Source of the DNA: Candidatus Planktophila lacus
Lineage (GTDB): Bacteria > Pseudomonadota > Gammaproteobacteria > Steroidobacterales > Steroidobacteraceae
Direction of reading: 5' to 3'
Assembly: GCA_943331345.2 (NCBI GenBank)
Contig: CALQLF020000019.1
Location: 1 to 43,123, forward strand
Length of the DNA stretch: 43,123 nt
Shown here: positions 17,305 through 25,145 of the stretch, piece by piece
Layout of the letters: every line of letters begins with the position of its first letter
Position numbering within the stretch: the first letter of the stretch is position 1
Made by a program: the position numbers and the translations under genes
The notes under the pieces: model-generated
Databases searched by the model: none
What the model saw: only the letters and a program-made list of their open reading frames with translations
Told to the model about the DNA's origin: nothing

Positions 17305-18159
17305 ATGTCCGCCCAGATCATCGACGGCAAGCGTATTGCAGACCAATTGAAGGCCCAGGTTCGTGTTGCTACGGACGCCATGGCCGCCGCCGGCAAGGCC
17401 CGCCCAGGGCTCGCGGTGGTGAAAGTGGGCAGCGACCCCGCCTCGGCCGTCTATGTGCGCAACAAGCGCCTTTCCTGCGAACAGGCCGGCATCATCTCGG
17501 TGGCACACGACCTGCCCGCGGAAACCAGCCAAGCGGATCTCATCGCGCTCATCGACGCACTGAATGCCGACCCGGTCATTGACGGCATCCTGGTTCAGCT
17601 GCCGCTGCCAAAACACATCGAGTCTTCGCTCGTCACCGAACGCATCATCCCGGAGAAGGATGTGGACGGCTTCCACCCCTACAACATCGGCCGCCTCGCG
17701 CTGAAGCAACCGCTGGTGCGGCCGTGCACGCCTTACGGCATCGTGAAACTGCTGGAGGCCTACCAGTTGAACGTGGCGGGTCTGGACGCCGTCATGGTCG
17801 GTGCTTCGAACATCGTCGGCCGCCCCATGGCGCTGGAAATGATGCTGCTCGGCGCCACGGCCACCGTGTGCCACAGCCGCACGAAGGACCTCGAGGGCCA
17901 TGTGCGTCGCGCGGATGTGGTGGTGGCTGCCATCGGCAAGCCCGACTTCGTGAAGGGCGCCTGGATCAAGCCAGGCGCCATCGTCATCGACGTGGGCATC
18001 AACCGCCTCGATAGCGGCAAGCTGGTGGGCGACGTGGAATACGACGTGGCCGCCGAACGTGCCAGCTGGATTACGCCCGTGCCGGGTGGCGTGGGCCCCA
18101 TGACCGTGGCCGCGCTAATGCAGAACACGCTCGAGAGCGCCCTGCGCCGCCGCGGCTAA
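17305..18159 (+). CDS. folD: Methylenetetrahydrofolate dehydrogenase / methenyltetrahydrofolate cyclohydrolase
   Basis: Bifunctional one-carbon enzyme: NADP-dependent oxidation of 5,10-methylene-THF and hydrolysis to 10-formyl-THF. 284 residues, normal. Motifs are SAVYVRNKR with the catalytic Lys, [21 protein letters not shown], the NADP site [13 protein letters not shown] and [15 protein letters not shown] near the C-terminus. Start at 17305 ([12 protein letters not shown]) with an AGGAAA site upstream. Divergent from the tRNA operon and convergent with cysS across a REP array. Confidence 0.97.
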   Translation: MSAQIIDGKRIADQLKAQVRVATDAMAAAGKARPGLAVVKVGSDPASAVYVRNKRLSCEQAGIISVAHDLPAETSQADLIALIDALNADPVIDGILVQLPLPKHIESSLVTERIIPEKDVDGFHPYNIGRLALKQPLVRPCTPYGIVKLLEAYQLNVAGLDAVMVGASNIVGRPMALEMMLLGATATVCHSRTKDLEGHVRRADVVVAAIGKPDFVKGAWIKPGAIVIDVGINRLDSGKLVGDVEYDVAAERASWITPVPGGVGPMTVAALMQNTLESALRRRG

Positions 18160-18163
18160 TCTT

Positions 18164-18341
18164 GTAGGAGGCAGCTTGCTGCCGACCCCAAGAGTCGCGA
18201 GCAAGCTCGCTCCCACAGGCGCCATTCCTTGCAGGAGCCTGCCCCGACCTTGTAGGAGGGAGCTTGCTCCCGACCCCAAGAGTCGCGAGCAAGCTCGCTC
18301 CCACAGGTGCCATTACTTGTAGGAGGGAGCTTGCTCCCGAC
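18164..18341. repeat. REP array filling the folD / cysS convergent gap
   Basis: Copies at 18164-18186 (B, forward), 18194-18217 (A, reverse), 18231-18248 (shrunken, hairpin largely lost), 18252-18274 (C, forward), 18282-18305 (A, reverse) and 18319-18341 (C, forward). The array starts 4 bp past the folD stop and ends 3 bp past the cysS stop. With no ordinary terminator between the two genes, the hairpins may separate the convergent transcripts (inference). Confidence 0.92.
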
Positions 18342-18344
18342 CTG

Positions 18345-19742
18345 TTAAGGAATGGTGCAACGCCAAGTGCTACCGGAAGCGCCGTCTTCCAGCAGTACGC
18401 CGCGCGCCGCCAGCCCATTGCGCAGGGCATCGCTCTGCGCCCAGTCTTTCGCGGCGCGTGCCTCCACGCGGGCCGCCATGGCCGCCACAACCTCTTCGGG
18501 TGTCGGCACGTTTTCCACCAACGTCGCCGGGGACTGCAACCAGCCTTCGGCAGGCGCCTGCAACAAGCCCAGCACACTGCCCAGCGTCTTAAGTTCCGCT
18601 GCCAAGGCAGCCGCCTGCTCAAGCTGCTTCGCCTTGCGCGCCTTGTTCAGTTCACCAGCCAGCCCCTGCAATGCAGCCAAGGCTTCCGGCGTATTGAAGT
18701 CGTCGTCCATCGCCGCACCAAACTGCGTAGTGGCGGCCGTCGGCGTGTAGCTGGCCGCCGGCTCCACGCCACGCAACGCCAAATACAAACGCTCCAGCGC
18801 ACGGTCCGCTTGCTGCAGGTTATCGAGCGCGTAGTTAATGGGGCCACGATAGTGGCTAGCCAACACGAAGGCGCGCATCACTTCCAACCGCAGTTTCGGC
18901 AGCACTTCGCGGACGGTGAAGAAGTTGCCGAGGCTCTTCGACATCTTCTCTTCGTTCACATTGACGAAGCCGTTGTGCATCCACTGATTCACGAACGGGC
19001 TGTCGCACGCACCGCAAGTCTGTGCAATCTCGTTTTCATGATGCGGGAACTTCAGGTCCAGTCCGCCGCCATGGATGTCGAAGTGGTTGCCCAGCAGCGC
19101 CGTGCTCATGGCACTGCACTCGATGTGCCAGCCCGGACGCCCCGGGCCCCATGGCGATTCCCAAGCAGGCTCACCAGGCTTCGCGTGCTTCCACAACACG
19201 AAGTCGAGCGGGTCGCGCTTGCCTTCGTTCACGTCCACGCGCGAACCAGCGCGTAGGTCTTCCAGCTTCTTGCCGGACAACTGCCCGTAGCCCGGAAAGC
19301 TGGACACCGAATACATGACATCGCCGTCCGCCGCGACATAGGCGTGGCCGCGCGCAATGAGCTGTTCCACCATGGCAACGATTTGCGGCACGTACTGCGT
19401 AGCGCGCGGCTCGTGGTCCGGGCGCAGCAGGCCCAGCGCGGCGCAGTCCTCGTCCATGGCCGTGATGAAGCGCTCGGTGAGCGCCTCCATGGTTTCGCCG
19501 TTCACGCGGGCGCGGTCGATGATCTTGTCGTCGATGTCCGTGATGTTGCGGACAAACGTGACCTTCAGCCCGCGCCATAGCAGGTGACGACGCACCGTGT
19601 CGAATACCACCAGCATGCGCGCATGGCCCACATGGCAGAAGTCGTAGACGGTGATACCACACACATACATGCGCACTTCACCAGGCGTGAGCATGCTCAA
19701 CGGCTCTTTGCGGCCGGACAGCGAGTTGTGAAGCTGAATCAT
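18345..19742 (-). CDS. cysS: Cysteinyl-tRNA synthetase
   Basis: Class I synthetase, 465 residues. The zinc ligand C28 is in [10 protein letters not shown], the HIGH box is HVGH at 37-40, WHIECSAM and HHENEIAQ carry the other zinc ligands, and the KMSKS box is EKMSKSLGN. The start at the ATG at 19742 ([10 protein letters not shown]) fits the family; the frame runs open far upstream into gltX and was trimmed. The 110 bp separating it from gltX contain no clear promoter. Confidence 0.97.
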   Translation of the reverse strand: MIQLHNSLSGRKEPLSMLTPGEVRMYVCGITVYDFCHVGHARMLVVFDTVRRHLLWRGLKVTFVRNITDIDDKIIDRARVNGETMEALTERFITAMDEDCAALGLLRPDHEPRATQYVPQIVAMVEQLIARGHAYVAADGDVMYSVSSFPGYGQLSGKKLEDLRAGSRVDVNEGKRDPLDFVLWKHAKPGEPAWESPWGPGRPGWHIECSAMSTALLGNHFDIHGGGLDLKFPHHENEIAQTCGACDSPFVNQWMHNGFVNVNEEKMSKSLGNFFTVREVLPKLRLEVMRAFVLASHYRGPINYALDNLQQADRALERLYLALRGVEPAASYTPTAATTQFGAAMDDDFNTPEALAALQGLAGELNKARKAKQLEQAAALAAELKTLGSVLGLLQAPAEGWLQSPATLVENVPTPEEVVAAMAARVEARAAKDWAQSDALRNGLAARGVLLEDGASGSTWRCTIP

Positions 19743-19852
19743 CGTCAGGTCACCATCGGCAAGAGCCACCGCGACGGTGGCCGAACAGTAAAATGAAATA
19801 TCCGTAGCGGGCGAGGTACACCACAGCCGCCGCCGATGAGAGCGCCGAGGCG

Positions 19853-21370
19853 CTAGCCGGCAAGCCCTGCATTTTGCACCAGAAGGCGCGCGCGAACGAT
19901 GGCCGGCGGCAGCAGTACCAACAGCGGCTGCAACTCCGGGCCCGCATGGCCACCGGTTAGCGCCAAACGCAGCGGCAGGAAGAAGCCCTTGCCCTTGGCG
20001 CCTGTGGCGGCGAGCACGGCGGCGCCTAGCGCCTTCACGTTCGCGCCATGTTCCTCGTAGGCGGCGGCCAGCGCGGCGAAGAAGGCAGCATGGGCTGCAG
20101 CATCCGGGAAGCAGTCGCGAGCAAGCTCGCTCCCACAAAGTGATTTAGCAGCATTTCCCATTGCAGCAGCATTTCCCATTGCAGCAGCATTTCCCATTGC
20201 AGCAGCATTTCCCTGTGGGAGGCAGCTTGCTGCCGACAGGTCTTCACCAAACACCACCCGCGCCCAATGCTGGGCCTCGGCCGGCAGTGTGATGTTGCCG
20301 CGAATGAGCGCCAGAAATGCCTCTTCCGCAGCTGCCGGCACCAGTCCGGCGAACCACGGGCGCAGTTCATCCAAACCCGCGCGCTGCACCGTCTCGTGCT
20401 GCCAATGGCGCAACTGCGCCTCGTCCACCTGCGCCGGCGCCCGGCCGAGGTGTTCGGTGTTGAACCCTGCGGCCAGCGCCGCGTCGTCCATCCAGCCCGG
20501 CTCGGTGTAGCTGTGGCCCAGCCGTGCCATGAAGTTGCGCAGCGCGGCGGGCAGGTAGCCCTGTTCGCGCAGATCCGCCAGCGAGGTGGCGCCTTCACGC
20601 TTGGACAGCGGGCCGCCAGTGGCGGTGCCCAGCAAGGACAAATGCCCGTACTGCGGCGCAGGCAGGCCCAGTGCCTGCAGCACCAGCAGTTGGCGGAAGG
20701 TGTTGGTGAGGTGGTCTTCGCCGCGCAGCACATGGGTAATGCCCATGAGCGCATCATCCACGGCATTGGCAAAGAAGAACGCCGCGCTGCCATCACCGCG
20801 CGCAATGACGAAGTCGCCGATTTCGGTGGCAGCAGTCAACTGCGGGCCGCGCACGAGGTCCGTGAAGCTGACACTCCCACCCTCCGGCACCCGAAACCGC
20901 AGCGTGGGCTGGCGCCCCGCAGCCACTTGCGCAGCGCGTTGCTCGGCCGACAGGTGCCGACAAGTGCCCAGATAGCGCGGCGGGCGGCCGGCTTCCAACT
21001 GCCGCTTGCGGCTTACGGCCAGTTCCACCTGCGAGCAATAGCACTCGTAAACCTGCCCGGCTTCGCGCAGACGCGCCACCAGCCCGGCATAAATGGCCGT
21101 GCGCTCGGACTGCCGATAGGGGCCCTGCGGCTCCGCTCCCCCGTCCGGCCCGGCGTCCCATTCCAGCCCGAGCCAGCGCAAGTCGGCGAGGCAATCCGCC
21201 GCGAATTCTGCGCTGGAACGAGCGGCGTCCGTGTCTTCCAGCCGCAGCACAAAGCGGCCGCCGGCCTGCTTGGCCAGCAGCCAGTTGAACAGCGCCGTGC
21301 GGGCGTTGCCTAGGTGGAGGCGCCCGGTAGGGCTGGGCGCGAAGCGGGTAGTAACCAATGCCGTCGACAT
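19853..21370 (-). CDS. gltX: Glutamyl-tRNA synthetase carrying an in-frame REPIN and minisatellite
   Basis: Class Ic synthetase, 505 residues. [14 protein letters not shown] is at 9-22 (HIGH box). The zinc-site residues C110, C112, C137 and H139 (CYC...CRH) and PLSKREG (254-260, KMSKS box) are intact, and the C-terminus [20 protein letters not shown] matches the family. Residues about 379-420 are not family sequence. They are encoded by a type A REP, about 3.7 copies of an 18-bp repeat (peptide GNAAAM) and a type B REP, all in frame. Start at 21370 ([10 protein letters not shown]). In Pseudomonas the synthetase next to cysS is glnS; here the neighbour is GluRS. It could be one of two GluRS paralogues, which the window cannot show. 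Confidence 0.94.
   Translation of the reverse strand: MSTALVTTRFAPSPTGRLHLGNARTALFNWLLAKQAGGRFVLRLEDTDAARSSAEFAADCLADLRWLGLEWDAGPDGGAEPQGPYRQSERTAIYAGLVARLREAGQVYECYCSQVELAVSRKRQLEAGRPPRYLGTCRHLSAEQRAAQVAAGRQPTLRFRVPEGGSVSFTDLVRGPQLTAATEIGDFVIARGDGSAAFFFANAVDDALMGITHVLRGEDHLTNTFRQLLVLQALGLPAPQYGHLSLLGTATGGPLSKREGATSLADLREQGYLPAALRNFMARLGHSYTEPGWMDDAALAAGFNTEHLGRAPAQVDEAQLRHWQHETVQRAGLDELRPWFAGLVPAAAEEAFLALIRGNITLPAEAQHWARVVFGEDLSAASCLPQGNAAAMGNAAAMGNAAAMGNAAKSLCGSELARDCFPDAAAHAAFFAALAAAYEEHGANVKALGAAVLAATGAKGKGFFLPLRLALTGGHAGPELQPLLVLLPPAIVRARLLVQNAGLAG
20114..20237. repeat. REPIN with internal 18-bp minisatellite inside gltX
   Basis: A reverse type A REP (20114-20137) and a forward type B REP (20215-20237) flank a 77-nt spacer. 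The spacer holds perfect tandem copies of GCAGCATTTCCCATTGCA at 20148-20165, 20166-20183 and 20184-20201, plus a 12-nt partial copy at 20202-20213. The unit is a multiple of three, so copy changes would keep the gltX frame. Confidence 0.95.
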
Positions 21371-21422
21371 GGGGCGCAAGTGTACGGCAAACTGTCCGCT
21401 CGCCCGACTGGAGCTAAGCCGA

Positions 21423-22130
21423 ATGTCCTCGACCTTTTCTAAGTTACCCCTACGCCTCGCTGCCGCCCTGCTGGTGCTCGCCCTGCCACTGGCTGCCGCC
21501 AAAGCAGCCGAGCCCCCCCGGGTGATGCTCGAAACCTCCCTCGGGGACTTCGTCATCCAACTGGATCTGGAGCGCGCCCCGCTGACGAGCGCCAACTTCC
21601 TCCAGTACGTGAAGGAAGGCTTCTACAACGGCACCATCATCCACCGCATCGAGAACAATTTCGTGGTGCAGGGCGGCGGCTACGACACTGCCTACAAGTC
21701 GAAGCCCACCCGTGGCCAGGTGGTCAATGAGTCAGGCAACGGCCTGTCTAACAAGCGCTTTACTGTGGGCCTGGCCCGTACGGGCAGCCCGCATTCGGGA
21801 ACGTCGCAGTTCTACGTGAACCTCGCGGACAACGAAGTGCTGGACCCGAACCCCGCGCGCTGGGGTTATGCGGTGTTCGGCAAGATAGTGGACGGCTTCC
21901 AGGTGGTGGACCAAATCGGCCAGCAGCCCACGGGCGATGTCGCTACATTCAAGGCCTCGGCCCCGCTGACGCAGATCGTCATCCGTCGCGCCTTCCAGTT
22001 GCCCCCCTTAGCGGCAGTAGCGGCGCCAGCACCCGCCGTGATGCCAGCCGCCGCTCCGGCAAAGCCAGAGGCGACCCCGGTGCAGGCGCCGGCGCCCGCC
22101 CCGGCTGACGGCAGCGCGCCGAAGCTCTGA
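21423..22130 (+). CDS. ppiA: Periplasmic peptidyl-prolyl cis-trans isomerase (cyclophilin)
   Basis: 235 residues. The signal peptide (LRLAAALLVLALPLAAAKA, cleavage near AKA/AEPP) indicates periplasmic export. The cyclophilin fold spans about 33-190 with family motifs GDFVIQLDLERAPLTSANFLQYV, YNGTIIHRI, FVVQGGGY, GLARTGSPHSGTSQFYVNL and GYAVFGKIVDG. A tail of about 45 residues, almost entirely Ala/Pro, follows and is not part of the domain. Start at 21423 with GGAG upstream; divergent from gltX by 52 bp. The lpxH gene follows after 53 bp. Confidence 0.9.
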   Translation: MSSTFSKLPLRLAAALLVLALPLAAAKAAEPPRVMLETSLGDFVIQLDLERAPLTSANFLQYVKEGFYNGTIIHRIENNFVVQGGGYDTAYKSKPTRGQVVNESGNGLSNKRFTVGLARTGSPHSGTSQFYVNLADNEVLDPNPARWGYAVFGKIVDGFQVVDQIGQQPTGDVATFKASAPLTQIVIRRAFQLPPLAAVAAPAPAVMPAAAPAKPEATPVQAPAPAPADGSAPKL

Positions 22131-22183
22131 ACCGCGCTGCAGCACCCGCCGCACACCACCTTGGCCCGAACGGCGCTCACCGC

Positions 22184-22894
22184 ATGACGACGCTGTTCAT
22201 CTCCGACCTGCATCTGGATGAGGCGGCGCCGGACATTACCGAGCGCTGCTTGGGCTTCCTGCAGGGAGAAGCACGCGGGGTCAACGCCCTGTATGTATTG
22301 GGGGACCTCTTCGAGGCGCACCTCGGCGACGACGACCGTCCGGCGTGGCGCGAACCCCTACTGGCCGCCTTCCGTGCGCTGGCCGCCAGCGGTACAGCGC
22401 TGTACTTCCTGCCGGGCAACCGCGATTTCCTGCTGGGCGAAGCCTTTGCCGCCAGCGCCGGTGGCACGGCACTCCCCGACCCTTTCGAACTGCAACTACA
22501 CGGTACCCGCGTTCTGGTAACGCACGGCGATGCCCTGTGTACCGACGACCGCCCCTACCAAACACTGCGCGCGACGGTGCGCGACCCGAAATGGCAGCGC
22601 GCGGCGCTTGGGCTGCCGTTGGCCACGCGTCAGGCCTTCGCTGCCGCCGCTCGCCAAGGCAGCAAGCAACACACAGCGCAGCAGCAAGCCATGCTCATGG
22701 ACGTGAATGAAGGCGCCGTGGCGCACGTGTTGCGCAACTCGGGCTGCAGCGTATTGCTACACGGACACACTCACCGCCCGGGAATCCATGACTTGCTAGT
22801 GGATGGCCGCGCCTGCCAACGCCTCGTGCTAGGCGATTGGTACACGCAACACAGCGCGCTGCGCTGGGATGAGGCGGGGCCACGGTTCGTCTGA
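22184..22894 (+). CDS. lpxH: UDP-2,3-diacylglucosamine hydrolase LpxH
   Basis: Lipid A pathway enzyme that cleaves UDP-2,3-diacylglucosamine to lipid X and UMP at the inner membrane. 236 residues, normal. Calcineurin-like metal ligands are all present: D8 and H10 (ISDLHL), D41 (VLGDLFE), the Asn of GNRDFL, the His of THGD and the HGHTHRP motif. Convergent with miaE; REP copies begin 4 bp after the stop. Confidence 0.95.
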   Translation: MTTLFISDLHLDEAAPDITERCLGFLQGEARGVNALYVLGDLFEAHLGDDDRPAWREPLLAAFRALAASGTALYFLPGNRDFLLGEAFAASAGGTALPDPFELQLHGTRVLVTHGDALCTDDRPYQTLRATVRDPKWQRAALGLPLATRQAFAAAARQGSKQHTAQQQAMLMDVNEGAVAHVLRNSGCSVLLHGHTHRPGIHDLLVDGRACQRLVLGDWYTQHSALRWDEAGPRFV

Positions 22895-22898
22895 GACT

Positions 22899-23120
22899 GT
22901 GGGAGGCAGTTTGCCGCCGACTCTTTTTCCTGTGGGAGGCAGCTTGCGCCCGACTCTTTTTCCTGTAGGAGGCAGCTTGCTGCCGACTCCAAGAGTCGCG
23001 AGCAAGCTCGCTCCTACAAGTGCATCAGGTCGCGAGCAAGCTCGCTCCTACAAGTGCATCAGGTCGCGAGCAAGCTCGCTCCTACAGGTGCACCGGGTCG
23101 CGAGCAAGCTCGCTCCCACA
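22899..23120. repeat. REP array between convergent lpxH and miaE, with 34-bp tandem copies
   Basis: Three forward type B copies (22899-22921, 22932-22954, 22965-22987; the first two imperfect) are spaced by exactly 33 bp. Four reverse type A copies (22995-23018, 23029-23052, 23063-23086, 23097-23120) are spaced by exactly 34 bp with a near-constant 10-nt linker. The array runs from 4 bp after the lpxH stop to 1 bp before the miaE stop. Confidence 0.95.
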
Positions 23121-23121
23121 T

Positions 23122-23718
23122 CTAGGCCGAAACGGGTACGCCGGAATGGAACCGGAAGACGGGGTCGGGCGACGTGATCAAATCCGCTTCCAGCGCCTGC
23201 AAGGTAGCCAGGCGGCCCGCGAAATCTTCGTCCATGGCTTCCGCCTGAGTCTTTGCTAAATCGAGGTACAGCGACTGGTGGCGCGCTTCCGCCGCTTCTA
23301 GCCCCGCAAAGAACGATCCCAGCGGTTCGCCGATACACGGTGCCAGCGCATGAAAGCGTTCGCAGGACCGTGCCTCGATGAGCGCACCCACCAACAGCAC
23401 ATCCAACTGGCGTTGCGGTTCGCTCTTGCGCACGGCCTTGCGCATTTGCTCCGCATAACGGCCAGGACCGAGACGCACGAAGCGTATGCCAAGGTCCCGC
23501 GCCACCTTGCGCACCTGCTCGAAGTGCCGCAGTTCCTCACGCGCCAAGCGCGACAGTTGCAGGGTCAGTCGCTCGTCTTCGGCATACGTAAACATCAGCG
23601 CAAGCGCCGTAGACGCGGCCTTCTTCTCACAATTGGCATGGTCGATAACCAGCAAGTCGCGCTGACGCACGGCTTCCTGAAGCCAAGCTTCGGGGGTAGG
23701 TGCCCGCAACAACTTCAT
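23122..23718 (-). CDS. miaE: tRNA-(ms2io6A37) hydroxylase MiaE
   Basis: Diiron monooxygenase that hydroxylates the isopentenyl group of ms2i6A37 in tRNA. 198 residues from the ATG at 23718; a TTG further upstream would overlap the kinase gene. Ferritin-like ligands can be placed at E31 (HANCEKKA), E62/H65 (REELRH), E115 (LIEARSCERFH) and E144/H147 (AEARH). Last gene of the long purF-containing run, 8 nt after the kinase stop. Confidence 0.93.
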   Translation of the reverse strand: MKLLRAPTPEAWLQEAVRQRDLLVIDHANCEKKAASTALALMFTYAEDERLTLQLSRLAREELRHFEQVRKVARDLGIRFVRLGPGRYAEQMRKAVRKSEPQRQLDVLLVGALIEARSCERFHALAPCIGEPLGSFFAGLEAAEARHQSLYLDLAKTQAEAMDEDFAGRLATLQALEADLITSPDPVFRFHSGVPVSA

Positions 23719-23726
23719 GGCCGCAC

Positions 23727-25145
23727 TCACAGGCCGCGCCGCCGGTCGTTCAGCGTGGCCAAAGGCTGCCAACTAGAGGCCACCTTCGCCGTTGCAGTAC
23801 CCAGTTCCGTCGCCGTCTGATAACGCTGCTCCGGCAACTTCGCCAGCAACCGCTCCAACAAGGGCTGCAACCCGTGGAATTGCAGCGGCAACTGGGGAAT
23901 GGGCGCATGCGTGTGCTGGTAAATAACACCCATCGGCGTCTTTGCCTGAAACGGTTTCTTGCCGGTAAGCATCTCGTAAAACATGACGCCAAGACTGTAG
24001 AGATCCGAACGCACATCTACTGCACGGCCATGACCTTGCTCCGGGCTCATGTAAAACGGCGTGCCGAAGATTTCGCCGCGGCCGGTAATGGCGTCTTCCT
24101 GCGCAATCTCTTTAGCCAGACCAAAGTCGATGAGAGCAACGCTGCCATCGGTGCGCAGCATTACATTGCCAGGCTTCAGATCGCGGTGGAGTATGCCTTG
24201 CGCATGCACAGCAGCCAGCGCAGCGGCCATCTGCTGCAACACGGTGAGCGCCGCTTCAGGCGACATGCCCTGCTTCACGCGTCGGCGCAGGTCGCCTCGC
24301 GGAAAATATTCCATGGCAATGAACACGTGGTCATCCGCAACGCCGATGTCGTGGATGCGAACAATATTGGGGTGCGAGATGCCGGCAATAATCTGGTATT
24401 CGCGAATGAAGCGGTCAAAGGTATTGTTCTCGCTGACATCCGGCACTTGCCGCAGCACCTTCAACGCGACCACCCGCCCCACGCGCTCGCTTTCCGCCAG
24501 ATACACGGCAGAAAGCGGGCTAGCAGCCAACGGGCGCAGACAGCGTTCGCCGCGAATCATTACATTCCCGAAGCGGTAGACGTCGAGGGCGCCGGGCCGC
24601 TGTCGTGCCTGACGGCGTTGGTCCGCGCGCAGATCCACCGCATGGCGCAAGGCACGGGCAAGGTCTTTCGGCGCCGGCCGACTACGTTGCAGACGTGCCA
24701 AAGGCACATGCGGCACCGCACCGTCCATAGGCCAGTGGCCGTCTTCGTCTGGCTCATCAAGCGAAAGAACAGGCGCAAATTCAGAACGGCGCGACAAATC
24801 ATCAAGCCACGCCGTGTGTGCCGAGGTTCGTGCCAAATTATTGGCAGCGCGCCAGAGTTCGTCGCCCAACACCACCGTAGTAGTGGCGAAATCCGGGTCG
24901 TGCGGCGGCAAGCCAGCTTCAATGTCATCGGCCATATTGGTAATGACGGGCGGCTCGTCGGAACCAACCACATCGCCAAGCAACACAGCATCGAAAGCGG
25001 CAGCGCTGAACTCTGGGGGCAGCGGACCTTCGTCCATCGGGTCATATTCATCCACCACGGCATCGCGGAACGCCAAGGCAATCTGCTGTCGCCAGCGTTC
25101 GCGATGCTGCGGATCGGAATCGATGAGAAGGAAGCGTGCGTTCAC
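23727..25145 (-). CDS. Serine/threonine protein kinase with receiver-like N-terminus
   Basis: 472 residues from a GTG that overlaps the upstream stop (GTGA). The C-terminal Hanks-type kinase (about 190-460) is complete: Val-Ala-Leu-Lys (catalytic Lys229), HRDLKPGN (Asp322), DFGLAKE (DFG at 340-342), GTPFYMSPEQ and DVRSDLYSLGVMFYEMLTGKKPF. The first 120 residues look like a degenerate response-regulator receiver: RFLLIDSDP (acidic pair D9, D11) and FDAVLLGD (D58, possible phospho-site), then VVLGDELW. A variable linker rich in Arg joins the two. No transmembrane segment, so cytoplasmic. The substrate is unknown; operon context (purF, glycerate kinase, miaE) suggests but does not prove a metabolic target. 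Confidence 0.88.
   Translation of the reverse strand: MNARFLLIDSDPQHRERWRQQIALAFRDAVVDEYDPMDEGPLPPEFSAAAFDAVLLGDVVGSDEPPVITNMADDIEAGLPPHDPDFATTTVVLGDELWRAANNLARTSAHTAWLDDLSRRSEFAPVLSLDEPDEDGHWPMDGAVPHVPLARLQRSRPAPKDLARALRHAVDLRADQRRQARQRPGALDVYRFGNVMIRGERCLRPLAASPLSAVYLAESERVGRVVALKVLRQVPDVSENNTFDRFIREYQIIAGISHPNIVRIHDIGVADDHVFIAMEYFPRGDLRRRVKQGMSPEAALTVLQQMAAALAAVHAQGILHRDLKPGNVMLRTDGSVALIDFGLAKEIAQEDAITGRGEIFGTPFYMSPEQGHGRAVDVRSDLYSLGVMFYEMLTGKKPFQAKTPMGVIYQHTHAPIPQLPLQFHGLQPLLERLLAKLPEQRYQTATELGTATAKVASSWQPLATLNDRRRGL

Noticed and set aside
22995-23120. CRISPR-like regular repeats
   Set aside because: The linkers are 10 nt and almost identical, not variable spacers; the unit is a REP and there are no cas genes.
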